The notes beneath the pieces were generated by a model, which was given only the letters and a program-made list of their open reading frames with translations, did not search any database and was not told the origin of the DNA. A stretch of DNA of 64,000 bases from Rhodoplanes tepidamans (GTDB lineage: Bacteria; Pseudomonadota; Alphaproteobacteria; Rhizobiales; Xanthobacteraceae): positions 186,001 to 250,000 of the forward strand of contig NZ_JAUSUJ010000002.1 in the NCBI RefSeq assembly GCF_030813915.1, read 5' to 3'. Below are positions 55,859 to 64,000 of this stretch, piece by piece (the first letter of the stretch is position 1; every line of letters starts with the position of its first letter). Both the position numbers and the translations under genes were made by a program.

Positions 55859-58126
55859 TCAGAGGGTCAGGCCTTCGGCCTCGGCGAAGGCGGTGAGCTT
55901 GGCGCGCACCGAGGCGCTGCCGAGCGGCAGCGTCATCAGCGAGGCCACCAGGCGCTCCACCTTGCCGGCGTCGAGGTCGAGCAGCATCGCCTTCACCGGG
56001 CCGACCGCCGAGGGCAGCAGCGAGAAGGCGCGATAGCCCAGGGCCACCAGGGCGAGCGCGCCGATCGGCTTGGAGGCGAGCTCGCCGCACAGCGTCACCG
56101 ACTTGCCGTGCGCGTCGGCGCGGTCGACGATCATCTTGAGGACGCGCAGCACCGGCACCGACAGCGGATCGAAGCGGTTGGCGACGCGGGCATTGCCGCG
56201 GTCGGCCGCGAACAGGAACTGCAGCAGGTCGTTGGAGCCGACCGACAGGAAGTCGACCCGCTCCAGGAGCTCGTCGAGCTGGAACAGCAGCGCCGGCACC
56301 TCCAGCATGGTGCCGACCTCGACCCGCTCGGGCAGCCGGTGGCCGTGCCGGCGCAGATGGGTCAGCTCGCGCTCGACCAGGCCCTTGGCCTCGTCGAACT
56401 CGTGCACCACGGCGACCATCGGGAACATGATGCGCAGCTCGCGGCCGGAGGCGGCGCGCAGCATGGCGCGCACCTGGCTGCGCAGCAGGCCGGGGCGGTC
56501 GAGGCCGAGGCGGATCGCCCGCCAGCCGAGCGCCGGGTTCTCCTCCTCGTAGTTGCGCATGTAGGGCAGCACCTTGTCGCCGCCGATGTCGAGCGTGCGG
56601 AACACCACCGGCTTGCCGCCGGCGGCGTCGAGCACGTTCCGGTACAGCGCGAGCTGCTCGCTGGTGCGCGGGAACTGGGCCGCCACCATGAACTGCAGCT
56701 CGGTGCGGAACAGGCCGATGCCGGCCGCCCCGGTCTCGGCGATGTGCGGCAGGTCGACTGGCAGGCCGGCATTGATCATCAGCGTGATCGGCTGGCCGTC
56801 CTTGGTGACCGACGGCCTGTCGCGCAGGCTGAGATACTGCAGCTGCCGGCGGGCTCGCAGCCGCACCCGCTCGACATAGGCCGCCTCCATGTCGGGCGTC
56901 GGCCGCACATGGACGTCGCCCGTGACGCCGTCGACGATGACGGCGTCGCCCGGATCGGCGAGGCCGGTGGCGTTCGGCACCTCGCCGACCGCGGCGATGC
57001 CGAGCGCGCGGGCGACGATGGCGACGTGCGAGTTCGGTCCGCCTTCCTCCAGCACGAGGCCGCGCAGGCGGTTGCGGTCGTAGTCGAGCAGCGCCGCCGG
57101 GCCCATCGAGCGCGCCACGATGATGGCGTGCTCGGGCAGCTTGTCGCGGGTCGGCGCGTGGTCGTAGCCGAGCAGCTGGCGCTGCAGCCGGTGCGCCAGG
57201 TCGTCGAAGTCGTGCAGCCGCTCGCGCAGATACGGGTCGGTCTGGCGCAGCATGCGGGCGCGGGTGTCGGACTGCACGCGCTCGACCGCCGCCTCGGCCG
57301 TGAGGCCGGTGAGCACCGCCTCCTCCAGCTTGTGCACCCAGCCGCGGTCGTGGGCGAACATGCGGTAGGCCTCGAGCACGTCGCGGTGCTCGCCGCCCTC
57401 CGCCACCTCGCCGCTCTCCAGCATCAGATCGAGCTCGGCCCGCAGCGTCTCGATGGCGACGCCGAGCCGGCGCAGCTCCTTCTGGACGTCGTCGGCGATG
57501 AAGTTGGTGATGACGACGCGCGGCTCGTGCAGCACCACGTGGCCGAGCGCGATGGCGTCGGTGAGGGCCGCGCCGGAGACGTGGACGGGGCGCCGCACCG
57601 CCGGCTCGGCGCCGGGCTGCGCCAGCGAGGTCAGCTCGCCCGAGGCGATCATCTCGGCGAGGACCATCGCGGTGGTCTGCAGCGCCTCGACCTCTTCCTC
57701 GGAATAGGTCCGCCGCGCCCGGTTCTGGACGACCAGGACGCCGAGCGTGTTGCCGGCGCGGAGAATCGGCACGCCGAGGAACGAGCGGTAGATCTCCTCG
57801 CCGGTCTCCGGCCGGTACGAGAAGGCCGGGTGCGCCTGGGCGTCGTTGAGGTTGATCGGGCTCGCCTCGGTGGCGACCAGGCCGACCAGGCCCTCGTCCG
57901 AGCGCATCACGGTGAGGTGGACGGCCTGCCGGTTCAGGCCCTCGGTGGCGTACAGCTCGAGCGTGCCGTCGACGCGCAGCACATAGACGGAGCACACCTC
58001 CGCGACCATGTTCGCGGCGATCAGCACCACGATCTTGTCGAGGCGTTCCTGCGCGCTGACCGGCTCCGCCATAACCTCGCGGAGGCGCCGAAGCAGCACG
58101 CGCGGACCGCCCAGCGCGCCGCGCAT
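55859..58126 (-). CDS. ptsP: Phosphoenolpyruvate--protein phosphotransferase PtsP (EI-Ntr)
   Basis: 755 residues. It is the first enzyme of the nitrogen-related PTS, passing phosphate from PEP to NPr. An N-terminal GAF domain (about 25-165) is followed by the EI fold. The phosphorylated histidine is H367 in LEEGGPNSHVAIVAR, and the PEP-binding domain carries GIGLFRTELQFM, FRTLDIGGDKVLPYM, and GSNDLLQFLFAADRGN near the end. A C-terminal truncation is not seen. A promoter-like pair lies at 58236-58265. Confidence 0.95.
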   Translation of the reverse strand: MRGALGGPRVLLRRLREVMAEPVSAQERLDKIVVLIAANMVAEVCSVYVLRVDGTLELYATEGLNRQAVHLTVMRSDEGLVGLVATEASPINLNDAQAHPAFSYRPETGEEIYRSFLGVPILRAGNTLGVLVVQNRARRTYSEEEVEALQTTAMVLAEMIASGELTSLAQPGAEPAVRRPVHVSGAALTDAIALGHVVLHEPRVVITNFIADDVQKELRRLGVAIETLRAELDLMLESGEVAEGGEHRDVLEAYRMFAHDRGWVHKLEEAVLTGLTAEAAVERVQSDTRARMLRQTDPYLRERLHDFDDLAHRLQRQLLGYDHAPTRDKLPEHAIIVARSMGPAALLDYDRNRLRGLVLEEGGPNSHVAIVARALGIAAVGEVPNATGLADPGDAVIVDGVTGDVHVRPTPDMEAAYVERVRLRARRQLQYLSLRDRPSVTKDGQPITLMINAGLPVDLPHIAETGAAGIGLFRTELQFMVAAQFPRTSEQLALYRNVLDAAGGKPVVFRTLDIGGDKVLPYMRNYEEENPALGWRAIRLGLDRPGLLRSQVRAMLRAASGRELRIMFPMVAVVHEFDEAKGLVERELTHLRRHGHRLPERVEVGTMLEVPALLFQLDELLERVDFLSVGSNDLLQFLFAADRGNARVANRFDPLSVPVLRVLKMIVDRADAHGKSVTLCGELASKPIGALALVALGYRAFSLLPSAVGPVKAMLLDLDAGKVERLVASLMTLPLGSASVRAKLTAFAEAEGLTL

Positions 58127-58235
58127 CGCGTGAGGTCCTTCAGGGTCGCATCACCAGGGGCCGGCCGGACGAGGCGTTCCGGGTCCGGGTCGGGGAATCG
58201 CGCCGGGGCGGGCCGGGTCTTGCGATTCCCTCACG

Positions 58236-58265
58236 GCTATAGCGAATGCGCCGTGTGCGCTGCAA
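58236..58265 (-). promoter_or_regulatory. Candidate sigma-70 promoter for ptsP-prfA-prmC
   Basis: On the minus strand, TTGCAG (58265-58260) and TATAGC (58241-58236) are separated by 18 bp. The -10 is 110 bp upstream of the ptsP start. Based on consensus match only. Confidence 0.42.
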
Positions 58266-58342
58266 GCGAAAGGACGTGCTGCGCCGCAGCTCTTTTCCTT
58301 ATTGTCCAACGCTTTGCGACTGAACGGCTTTGTCGGCCCGGA

Positions 58343-58363
58343 GCGGCGCCCCGGAGGCGCCGC
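58343..58363 (-). terminator. Hairpin downstream of lysC
   Basis: A perfect 8-bp stem GCGGCGCC/GGCGCCGC with a 5-nt loop starts 20 bases after the lysC stop. It has no T-run, so it may be a weak terminator or mRNA end. Confidence 0.4.
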
Positions 58364-58382
58364 GGTGCCCCGGATCGGGCGG

Positions 58383-59633
58383 TCAGGCCTTGTCGAGCCC
58401 GTAGAGGCTGTGCAGCGTGCGCACCGCGAGCTCGGTGAAGGCGGCGTCGATCAGGAGCGAGAACTTGATCTCGGACGTGGTGATGGCCCGGATGTTCACG
58501 CCCCGGTCGGCGAGCGCCCGGAAGGCCGAGGCGGCGACGCCGGCATGGCTGCGCATGCCGACCCCGATCACCGAGATCTTGGACACGTCGGTGGCCGTGT
58601 CGAGTCGCTGGAACCCGATGGTCCCGCGGGCCTTTTCGATCGTGTCCTTGGCCCGCTCGAAGTCCGCCGCCGTCACCGTGAAGGTGAGGTCGGTGGTCTT
58701 GCCGTCGGCCGACACGTTCTGGACGATCATGTCCACGTTGATGTTGGCGTCCGACAGCGGCCCGAAGATGGCGGCGGCGACGCCGGGCTTGTCCTCGACG
58801 CTGCGCACCGAAATCTGCGCCTCGTCCCTGGAGAAGGCGATGCCGGTGACGACCTCGTGTTCCATGATCTCGGACTCGTCGCAAATCAGGGTTCCGGGAG
58901 GGGGCCGGTGCGGATCGATGTCCTCCGGCTTGTCGAAGCTCGATCGCACGAAGATGCGGACATTGTGGGTCATGCCGAGCTCGATCGAGCGCACCTGCAT
59001 GACCTTGGCCCCGAGCGAGGCCATCTCCAGCATCTCCTCGAAGGCGATCTTGTCGAGACGGCGGGCCTTCGGCACCACCCGCGGGTCGGTGGTGTAGACG
59101 CCGTCCACGTCGGTGTAGATGTCGCAGCGGTCGGCCTTGATGGCGGCGGCGAGCGCCACCGCCGAGGTGTCGGAGCCGCCCCGGCCGAGCGTGGCGATCC
59201 GGCCGGTCTCGCGGTGGATGCCCTGGAAGCCGGCGATCACGGCGACCTGGCCGGCCTCGAAGCCGGCGATCAGCGGCGCGCCGTCGATGTCCATGATGCG
59301 GGCGGCGCCGTGCTGGTCGGAGGTCGCCAGCGGGATCTGCCAGCCCTGCCAGGAGCGGGCCGGAATCCCGAGCGCCTGCAGGGCGATGGCGAGCAGCCCC
59401 GAGGTCACCTGCTCGCCCGAGGCGACCACGGCGTCGTACTCCGCCTGGTCGTGCAGGACCGAGATGTCGCGGCAGAACTTGACCAGCCGGTTGGTCTCGC
59501 CGGCCATGGCCGAGACCACGACGGCGACCTGATGTCCGGCGTCGACCTCGCGCTTGACGTGCCGCGCCACGTTGCGGATGCGGTCGATATCGGCGACGGA
59601 GCTGCCGCCGAACTTCATCACGAGACGGGCCAT
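58383..59633 (-). CDS. lysC: Aspartate kinase
   Basis: 416 residues from the ATG at 59633 ([15 protein letters not shown]). It makes aspartyl phosphate for Lys, Met, Thr and Ile synthesis. The kinase motif KFGGSS is at 7-12, and [38 protein letters not shown] is the nucleotide and substrate region. Two ACT domains (about 265-416) for feedback by lysine and/or threonine carry [20 protein letters not shown] and [20 protein letters not shown]. It is divergent from ubiG. Confidence 0.97.
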   Translation of the reverse strand: MARLVMKFGGSSVADIDRIRNVARHVKREVDAGHQVAVVVSAMAGETNRLVKFCRDISVLHDQAEYDAVVASGEQVTSGLLAIALQALGIPARSWQGWQIPLATSDQHGAARIMDIDGAPLIAGFEAGQVAVIAGFQGIHRETGRIATLGRGGSDTSAVALAAAIKADRCDIYTDVDGVYTTDPRVVPKARRLDKIAFEEMLEMASLGAKVMQVRSIELGMTHNVRIFVRSSFDKPEDIDPHRPPPGTLICDESEIMEHEVVTGIAFSRDEAQISVRSVEDKPGVAAAIFGPLSDANINVDMIVQNVSADGKTTDLTFTVTAADFERAKDTIEKARGTIGFQRLDTATDVSKISVIGVGMRSHAGVAASAFRALADRGVNIRAITTSEIKFSLLIDAAFTELAVRTLHSLYGLDKA

Positions 59634-59723
59634 GGCGGGTGGGTCGTCCTTCGAAGGCAACGGCGCGGGACGGCGCGTGCGCGGGCTTGCATCGCCCTGA
59701 TCCCGGCGCGAAAAAGGCGCGTA

Positions 59724-59752
59724 TACATAACGGCGGGCCCGGGCGATGGCAA
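59724..59752 (-). promoter_or_regulatory. Candidate sigma-70 promoter for lysC
   Basis: On the minus strand TTGCCA (59752-59747) and TATGTA (59729-59724) are separated by exactly 17 bp, 91 bp upstream of the lysC start. Good consensus match. Confidence 0.5.
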
Positions 59753-59854
59753 CGGGGCACGCCGGCATCGCAGCCTCCCGCCGGGCGGCGGCGTCGAACC
59801 CGGACTTCTCTCCGGCGCCGCCTCGGGGCGCGCGCCGAAACGCCTCGCGCGCCG

Positions 59855-59893
59855 GGGCATCACGGATCAGAGCATCACGGACCAGGGCATCGC
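59855..59893 (+). repeat. 15-bp tandem repeat immediately before ubiG
   Basis: GGGCATCACGGATCA (59855-59869), GAGCATCACGGACCA (59870-59884) and a partial third copy GGGCATCGC run into the ubiG ATG at 59894. The repeat includes the expected ribosome-binding region, so copy number may affect translation. Confidence 0.6.
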
Positions 59894-60646
59894 ATGAGCA
59901 TCGATCTCGACAGATCCACCACGGTCGACGCGGCCGAAATCGCCCGCTTCGAGGCGATCGCCCGCACCTGGTGGGATCCCCGCGGCAAGATGGCGACCCT
60001 GCACAAGTTCAATCCGGTCCGGGTCGGCTGGGTGAAGGAGGCCGCCTGCGCCCGCTTCGGCCGCGACCCGCGGCGGATCGACGGCCTCGCCGGGCTGCGC
60101 GTCCTCGACATCGGCTGCGGCGGCGGCATCCTCTCCGAGCCGCTCGCCCGTCTCGGCGCCGAGGTGGTGGGGGCCGATCCGGCCACCACCAACATCGAGG
60201 TGGCGAAGCTGCACGCCGCCCAGGGCGGGCTGTCGATCGACTACCGCAACACGACCGCCGAGGCGCTGGCCGAGGCCGGCGAGCGCTTCGACGTGGTGCT
60301 GGCCATGGAGGTGGTGGAGCACGTCACCGACGTGCCGCTGTTCGTCTCGGTCTGCGCCGGCATGGTGAAGCCCGGCGGCCTGATGATCGCCGCCACCCTC
60401 AACCGCACCATGAAGAGCTGGGCGCTGGCGATCGTCGGGGCCGAATACGTGCTGCGCTGGCTGCCGGTCGGCACCCATCAGTGGGACAAGTTCGTCACCC
60501 CGCAGGAGCTCTCCTCCGCCATGGAGGCGGCCGGCCTCGTGGTCTCCGGCGAGACCGGCGTGATCTACAACGTGCTGGCCGATCGCTGGCAGCTCTCCCG
60601 CGACATGGACGTCAACTACATGATCACGGCCGAGAAGGCCGGGTAG
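59894..60646 (+). CDS. ubiG: Ubiquinone biosynthesis O-methyltransferase
   Basis: 250 residues. It carries out both O-methylation steps of ubiquinone synthesis with SAM. The start [20 protein letters not shown] followed by [20 protein letters not shown] and PVR is canonical, so upstream in-frame codons (open to 59639) are excluded. The SAM motif [16 protein letters not shown] lies at 70-85, and [10 protein letters not shown] and [14 protein letters not shown] are family-specific. Divergent from lysC. Confidence 0.96.
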   Translation: MSIDLDRSTTVDAAEIARFEAIARTWWDPRGKMATLHKFNPVRVGWVKEAACARFGRDPRRIDGLAGLRVLDIGCGGGILSEPLARLGAEVVGADPATTNIEVAKLHAAQGGLSIDYRNTTAEALAEAGERFDVVLAMEVVEHVTDVPLFVSVCAGMVKPGGLMIAATLNRTMKSWALAIVGAEYVLRWLPVGTHQWDKFVTPQELSSAMEAAGLVVSGETGVIYNVLADRWQLSRDMDVNYMITAEKAG

Positions 60647-60909
60647 GGCGGGGGCCCTGGTGGCGCGGTCCGGATCCTGAACCGCCCGTCGTGGCGAGGA
60701 GCGCCCCCGGTCCGCGCTGCGCGCGGCCCCGGGGGGCGCTCCGGGCGCGTCTCGAACCTTGTGGCCCGCGCGCGATGCGGCCGCCGGGGCGGCCCTCGCG
60801 CTTCGAGACGCCGCCTTCGGCGGCTCCTCACGGCGAGGACGGGACGCCGGCCCGCCGGCGAGCGGGCCCGGGCGGACGTGGTCGGGGCGAACCGTCCCTC
60901 CGAAACGAA
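60647..60909. other. Intergenic region with REP-like inverted segments
   Basis: No gene. Arms such as GGCGAGGAGCGCC (around 60694) and GGCGCTCCGGGCGCG (60735), and GCGTCTCGAA with TTCGAGACGCC and GGCTCCTCACGGCGAGGACGG (60798-60842) form nested inverted repeats, like other rhizobial palindromic elements. It lies between the convergent ubiG and bc1 genes. Confidence 0.5.
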
Positions 60910-60933
60910 ACCGGCCCGCTTGCGCGGGCCGGT
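60910..60933 (-). terminator. Rho-independent-like terminator of the bc1 operon
   Basis: A perfect 10-bp stem ACCGGCCCGC (60910-60919) and GCGGGCCGGT (60924-60933) with a 4-nt loop. On the minus strand it is followed by TTTCGTTTCG. It lies 29 bases after the fbcH stop. Confidence 0.65.
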
Positions 60934-60962
60934 CCGTGACGCCTCTTCGTGTCCCGAAGAGA

Positions 60963-63074
60963 TCAGATCTTGGTGGCCTTGGGGTCCTGGCCGTGCGCGA
61001 TCTCGCGCGGCTTCTCGACCTCGTGCCAGATCTTCTTCTTGGTGAAGTACAGGAGCCCGGTGAGGACGAGCAGGAAGATCATCACCTGGAAGCCGAGCCG
61101 CTTGCGCGCCTCGAGATGCGGCTCCGCCGCCCACATCAGGAAGGCCGCCACGTCCTTGGCGTATTGCTGCGCGGTCTGGGGCGTGCCGTCCGTGTAGGTG
61201 ACGAGGTCGTCCATCAGGGCCGGCGGCATCGCGGTCGCGTGACCCGGGTAGAACTTGTTGTAGTTGCCGCCGTCGGGAAGCTTGAAGTCGGCCGGCGGAT
61301 CTTCGTAGCCGGTCAGATAGGCGGCGATGTAGTCCGGCCCGGCCTCCTGGTACTGGGTCAGCATGTCGAACACGAAGGTCGGGAAGCCGCGCTCGTAGGT
61401 GCGGGCCTTGGCCATCACCGAAAGGTCGGGCGGCGCGACGCCGTTGAAGGCGACCGCCGCGGCTTGCGGGTTCGGATAGGGCGACGGGAAGCGGTCGGCC
61501 AGCCGGCCGGGCCGCTCGAACATCTCGCCCTGGTCGTTGGGACCGTCCTTCACCTTGGCCTCGGCCGCCACGGCGGCGGCCTGCTCCGTAGTGAAGCCGG
61601 GACCGCCCGGTTCCGCGAGGTTGCGGAACGACAGCAGCGACAGCCCGTGGCAGGCGGAGCAGACCTCGCGATAGACCTGGAAGCCGCGCTGCAGCTGGGC
61701 GCGGTCGTAGGTGCCGAACGGGCCCGCGAAGGTCCAGGTCAGCTGCGGCGGCTTCGGCTGCTCGCCGGCCGCCTCGGCCTTGCCGGTTCCGGCGGCGAGG
61801 CCGACCAGCACGGCGAGCGCGACGATCGCGCCCGCCACGCCGACCTTCTTCTTGTGACCGCCCGTCGCCGCCTCGGTGATCGAGTCGGGCACCGGCAGCG
61901 GCTTCTCGATGAGGCCGATCACCGGGAGGATCAGGATGAAGTGCAGGAAGTACCAGGCCGTCAGGATCTGGGCCGCGATCACGTAGCCGCCCTCCGCCGG
62001 CTTGGCGCCGAGCCAGCCGAGCAGGATGCAGACCGCCACGAAGATCCAGAAGAAGATCTTGAACAGCGGCCGGTAGGTGCCGGACCTGACCTTGGAGGTG
62101 TCGAGCCAGGGCAGGAAGGCGAGGATCAGGATCGAGGCGAACAGCGCGATGACGCCGGCGAGCTTGTTCGGGATGGCGCGCAGGATCGCGTAGAACGGCA
62201 GGTAGTACCACTCCGGCACGATGTGGGCCGGGGTGACGCTCGGATTGGCCGGAATGTAGTTGTCGGCGTGGCCGAGATAGTTCGGCAGGTAGAACACGAA
62301 CCAGAAGAACAGCAGCATGAAGGCCGAGAAGTAGAACAGGTCCTTCATGGTGGCGTAGGGCGTGAAGGGCACCGTGTCCTGGTCGGACTTGGGCTCGACG
62401 CCGGCCGGGTTGTTCTGGCCGACCACGTGCAGGGCCCAGACGTGCAGCACCACGAAGGCGACGATCACGAAGGGCAGCAGGTAGTGGAGCGAGAAGAAGC
62501 GGGTCAGGGTCGGGTTGCCGACCGAGTAGCCGCCCCACAGCCAGGTCACGATGGGCTCGCCGACCCACGGGATCGCCGAGAACAGGTTGGTGATCACGGT
62601 GGCGGCCCAGTAGCTCATCTGGCCCCAGGGCAGCACGTAGCCGAGGAAGCCGGTCGCCATCATCAGCAGGTAGATGATCACGCCGATGATCCACAGCACC
62701 TCGCGGGGCTCCTTGTAGGAGCCGTAGTACATGCCGCGGAACATGTGGATGTAGACGGCGAAGAAGAACATCGCCGCGCCGTTGGCATGGGCGTAGCGCA
62801 TCAGCCAGCCGTAGTTCACGTCGCGCATCAGGTGCTCGACCGACGTGAAGGCGAGGTCGACGTTCGGCGTGTAGTGCATCACCAGGATGACGCCGGTGAC
62901 GATCTGGATGACGAGGATGAACGACAGGATCGCGCCGAACGTCCACAGGAAGTTCAGATTCCTCGGCGTCGGATAGGCGACGAAGGAATCGTACATCAGG
63001 CTGACGATGGGGAGCCGCGCTTCGAACCACTTGAGGGCGGGATGCGTCGGCTGGAACTTGGAAGGTCCACTCAT
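60963..63074 (-). CDS. fbcH: Cytochrome b/cytochrome c1 fusion precursor of the bc1 complex
   Basis: 703 residues. The N-terminal part (1 to about 400) is cytochrome b: b-heme histidines H96, H110, H197 and H211 and the quinol-site PEWY at 287-290. A hydrophobic signal-like segment (about 411-436, [20 protein letters not shown]) precedes cytochrome c1 with heme motif CSACH (472-476) and a C-terminal anchor ([18 protein letters not shown]). Such a polyprotein is cleaved after export in Bradyrhizobium. Operon with the Rieske gene upstream. Confidence 0.95.
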   Translation of the reverse strand: MSGPSKFQPTHPALKWFEARLPIVSLMYDSFVAYPTPRNLNFLWTFGAILSFILVIQIVTGVILVMHYTPNVDLAFTSVEHLMRDVNYGWLMRYAHANGAAMFFFAVYIHMFRGMYYGSYKEPREVLWIIGVIIYLLMMATGFLGYVLPWGQMSYWAATVITNLFSAIPWVGEPIVTWLWGGYSVGNPTLTRFFSLHYLLPFVIVAFVVLHVWALHVVGQNNPAGVEPKSDQDTVPFTPYATMKDLFYFSAFMLLFFWFVFYLPNYLGHADNYIPANPSVTPAHIVPEWYYLPFYAILRAIPNKLAGVIALFASILILAFLPWLDTSKVRSGTYRPLFKIFFWIFVAVCILLGWLGAKPAEGGYVIAAQILTAWYFLHFILILPVIGLIEKPLPVPDSITEAATGGHKKKVGVAGAIVALAVLVGLAAGTGKAEAAGEQPKPPQLTWTFAGPFGTYDRAQLQRGFQVYREVCSACHGLSLLSFRNLAEPGGPGFTTEQAAAVAAEAKVKDGPNDQGEMFERPGRLADRFPSPYPNPQAAAVAFNGVAPPDLSVMAKARTYERGFPTFVFDMLTQYQEAGPDYIAAYLTGYEDPPADFKLPDGGNYNKFYPGHATAMPPALMDDLVTYTDGTPQTAQQYAKDVAAFLMWAAEPHLEARKRLGFQVMIFLLVLTGLLYFTKKKIWHEVEKPREIAHGQDPKATKI

Positions 63075-63116
63075 GATGGGTCTCTGTCCGGAGGGCGCTG
63101 CGGTCCGGAGGCCGCG

Positions 63117-63647
63117 TCAGCCGATCTCGATCTTGGAATCGGAAACGAAGCGATAGGGCGGGATCGCCAGGTTCAGCGGGGCCGGTCCTTGGCGGATGCG
63201 GCCGGAATCGTCGTAGACCGAGCCGTGGCAGGGGCAGAACCAGCCATTGTACTCGCCCGACTTGGCGATCGGGATGCAGCCCAGATGGGTGCAGATGCCG
63301 ATCACGACGAGCCACTGCTCGTGGCCGGTCTTGGTCCGGTCCTGGTCGGTCTGCGGATCCTTGAGCTGGCTCATCGGCACGGACTGGGCCTGCTTCACCT
63401 CCTCCGCGGTGCGGTGGGAGATGAAGATCGGCTTGCCGCGCCAGGTCACCTTGATGACCTGCCCTTCGGTGATGGGGGCGAGGTCGACCTCGATCGGCGC
63501 GCCGGCCGCGATGGTCGAGGCGTCCGGGTTCATCTGGGCGATCAGCGGCACCAATGTGAACCCGGCCCCGATCGCGCCGACCGCGCCCGTGGCGATGTAG
63601 AGGAAATCGCGCCGGGTCGGCTCGGATGGCAATGACGGATTGGTCAC
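63117..63647 (-). CDS. petA: Rieske iron-sulfur subunit of the bc1 complex
   Basis: 176 residues. A Tat signal TRRDFLYIATGAVGAIGAGF (11-30) is followed by the anchor helix. The 2Fe-2S ligands are C119, H121 (CTHLGC) and C138, H141 (CPCHGS), with disulfide cysteines C124 and C140. It also called fbcF. It is upstream of the cytochrome b/c1 fusion gene (42-bp gap). Confidence 0.96.
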   Translation of the reverse strand: MTNPSLPSEPTRRDFLYIATGAVGAIGAGFTLVPLIAQMNPDASTIAAGAPIEVDLAPITEGQVIKVTWRGKPIFISHRTAEEVKQAQSVPMSQLKDPQTDQDRTKTGHEQWLVVIGICTHLGCIPIAKSGEYNGWFCPCHGSVYDDSGRIRQGPAPLNLAIPPYRFVSDSKIEIG

Positions 63648-63969
63648 AGTCTACGGTCCCTTTCGATACGATGGGCGGGCAACCCGGCGAGGGCCGACCC
63701 TGGTGGGGTCGGCAAGCGGGATCGGCCGCGGCCGAGCTCGCGTGCGGCGCAATCCGCGCCACCTTGAATTCTTTCTATTGGCACCCTTTGCCCGCGGAGC
63801 GCAAGCCCGTCCGGTTGCCCGGAGCCGCATATGGCAAATAGGATGAGGACGCCCTGGTCCGGCGTATTAACGGGGCGTCGCGGACCTGCCCGTGGAGGTG
63901 AGCCCGGTGCTGCCGAACGATCTGTATACAGGGTTCCTCGCCCGGCCGCGAAGGGCGGCTCGTTGACGC
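63648..63969. other. Divergent intergenic region, petA / trmL-like gene
   Basis: 322 bp with no gene. Lower-GC part around 63765-63790 and 63828-63845 likely contains the bc1 promoter, but no clear -35/-10 pair. A perfect palindrome CTGTATACAG is at 63922-63931, 38 bp before the plus-strand start. Confidence 0.5.
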
Positions 63970-64000
63970 ATGCGCATCGCCCTCTACGAGCCCGACATCC
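63970..64000 (+). CDS. trmL: Start of tRNA (cytidine(34)-2'-O)-methyltransferase-like gene, cut by window end
   Basis: Only ten codons are visible, M-R-I-A-L-Y-E-P-D-I, which match the usual N-terminus of TrmL/YibK-type SPOUT methyltransferases (as in MRIALFQPDI). In Rhizobiales this gene is often divergent from the bc1 operon. The evidence is short, so the call is tentative. Confidence 0.6.
   Translation, partial: MRIALYEPDI

Noticed and set aside
53537-58438. 1633-codon plus-strand open frame
   Set aside because: Antisense to prmC, prfA and ptsP, all of which have diagnostic motifs on the minus strand.
59780-59800. tRNA T-loop-like GTCGAACCC
   Set aside because: No cloverleaf can be drawn around it; no tRNA gene was recognised in the window.
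60963-63074. Cytochrome b/c1 fusion as a novel gene fusion
   Set aside because: This is the known fbcH arrangement of Bradyrhizobium and related bacteria.
60616-63762. 1048-codon minus-strand open frame overlapping fbcH
   Set aside because: Out-of-frame shadow of the cytochrome b/c1 fusion and Rieske genes.

Overview
The window is a high-GC chromosomal segment, most likely from an alphaproteobacterium of the order Hyphomicrobiales (Rhizobiales). This rests on four markers: a fused cytochrome b/c1 gene (fbcH type), a DUF4167 gene, the gene run lysC-ptsP-prfA-prmC-DUF4167 divergent from ubiG, and rhizobial-style intergenic palindromic repeats. No rRNA, tRNA, CRISPR array, prophage or insertion sequence was recognised.

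Left part (1-17.2 kb): after the end of an O-GlcNAc-transferase-like glycosyltransferase comes a compact plus-strand operon for a biotin-dependent, membrane-bound, probably Na+-pumping malonate decarboxylase of the Malonomonas rubra Mad type. Its order is mdcB, a 38-residue membrane ORF, madB, a biotin ligase, madA, madE, madC, madD, madH, mdcG-like, madF, madL, madM. It is followed by bioB, a tripartite-tricarboxylate-type binding protein, an AEC (MdcF-like) permease and bioA. MadLM and the AEC permease would import malonate. MadH/MadA load acetyl and malonyl groups on the carrier MadE, whose prosthetic group is made and attached by MdcB and the MdcG-like protein. MadC/MadD move the carboxyl group to biotin on MadF, and MadB releases CO2 with ion transport. 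The biotin genes would supply the cofactor. Divergent from the operon is a gene for a HutP-family protein that keeps all three metal-ligand histidines of the Bacillus RNA-binding antiterminator. This is the most unusual association in the window.

17.2-24.6 kb: fructosamine kinase and low-molecular-weight phosphatase, a DUF1640-like coiled-coil protein, a small zinc-ribbon-like protein, a UbiD-family decarboxylase, an NAD-type malic enzyme and a 94-residue hypothetical gene. A 1.07-kb non-coding stretch follows. It carries a phased array of an 8-bp motif and a 22-bp near-perfect palindrome.

24.6-37.2 kb: a probable catabolic locus. It has two tandem ACMSD-like amidohydrolases (the first lacks the N-terminal HxH metal motif), a three-subunit molybdenum hydroxylase with a periplasmic binding protein gene between the 2Fe-2S and Mo subunits, and a CobW/G3E metal GTPase. 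metZ runs the other way, and a complete nitrate/sulfonate/taurine-type ABC importer follows.

37.2-52.4 kb: ergothioneine genes egtB-egtD, a polysaccharide-deacetylase-like hydrolase, a Tat-exported YtcJ-like amidohydrolase, TRAP permeases without a binding protein, a phosphoketolase, an AI-2E-family permease with a long C-terminal extension, and glgX. Several families of palindromic intergenic repeats lie between 29 and 46 kb.

52.5-64 kb: conserved core genes, namely DUF4167, prmC, a small membrane protein, prfA, ptsP, lysC, ubiG, the bc1 complex (Rieske and cytochrome b/c1 fusion) and the first codons of a trmL-like gene.
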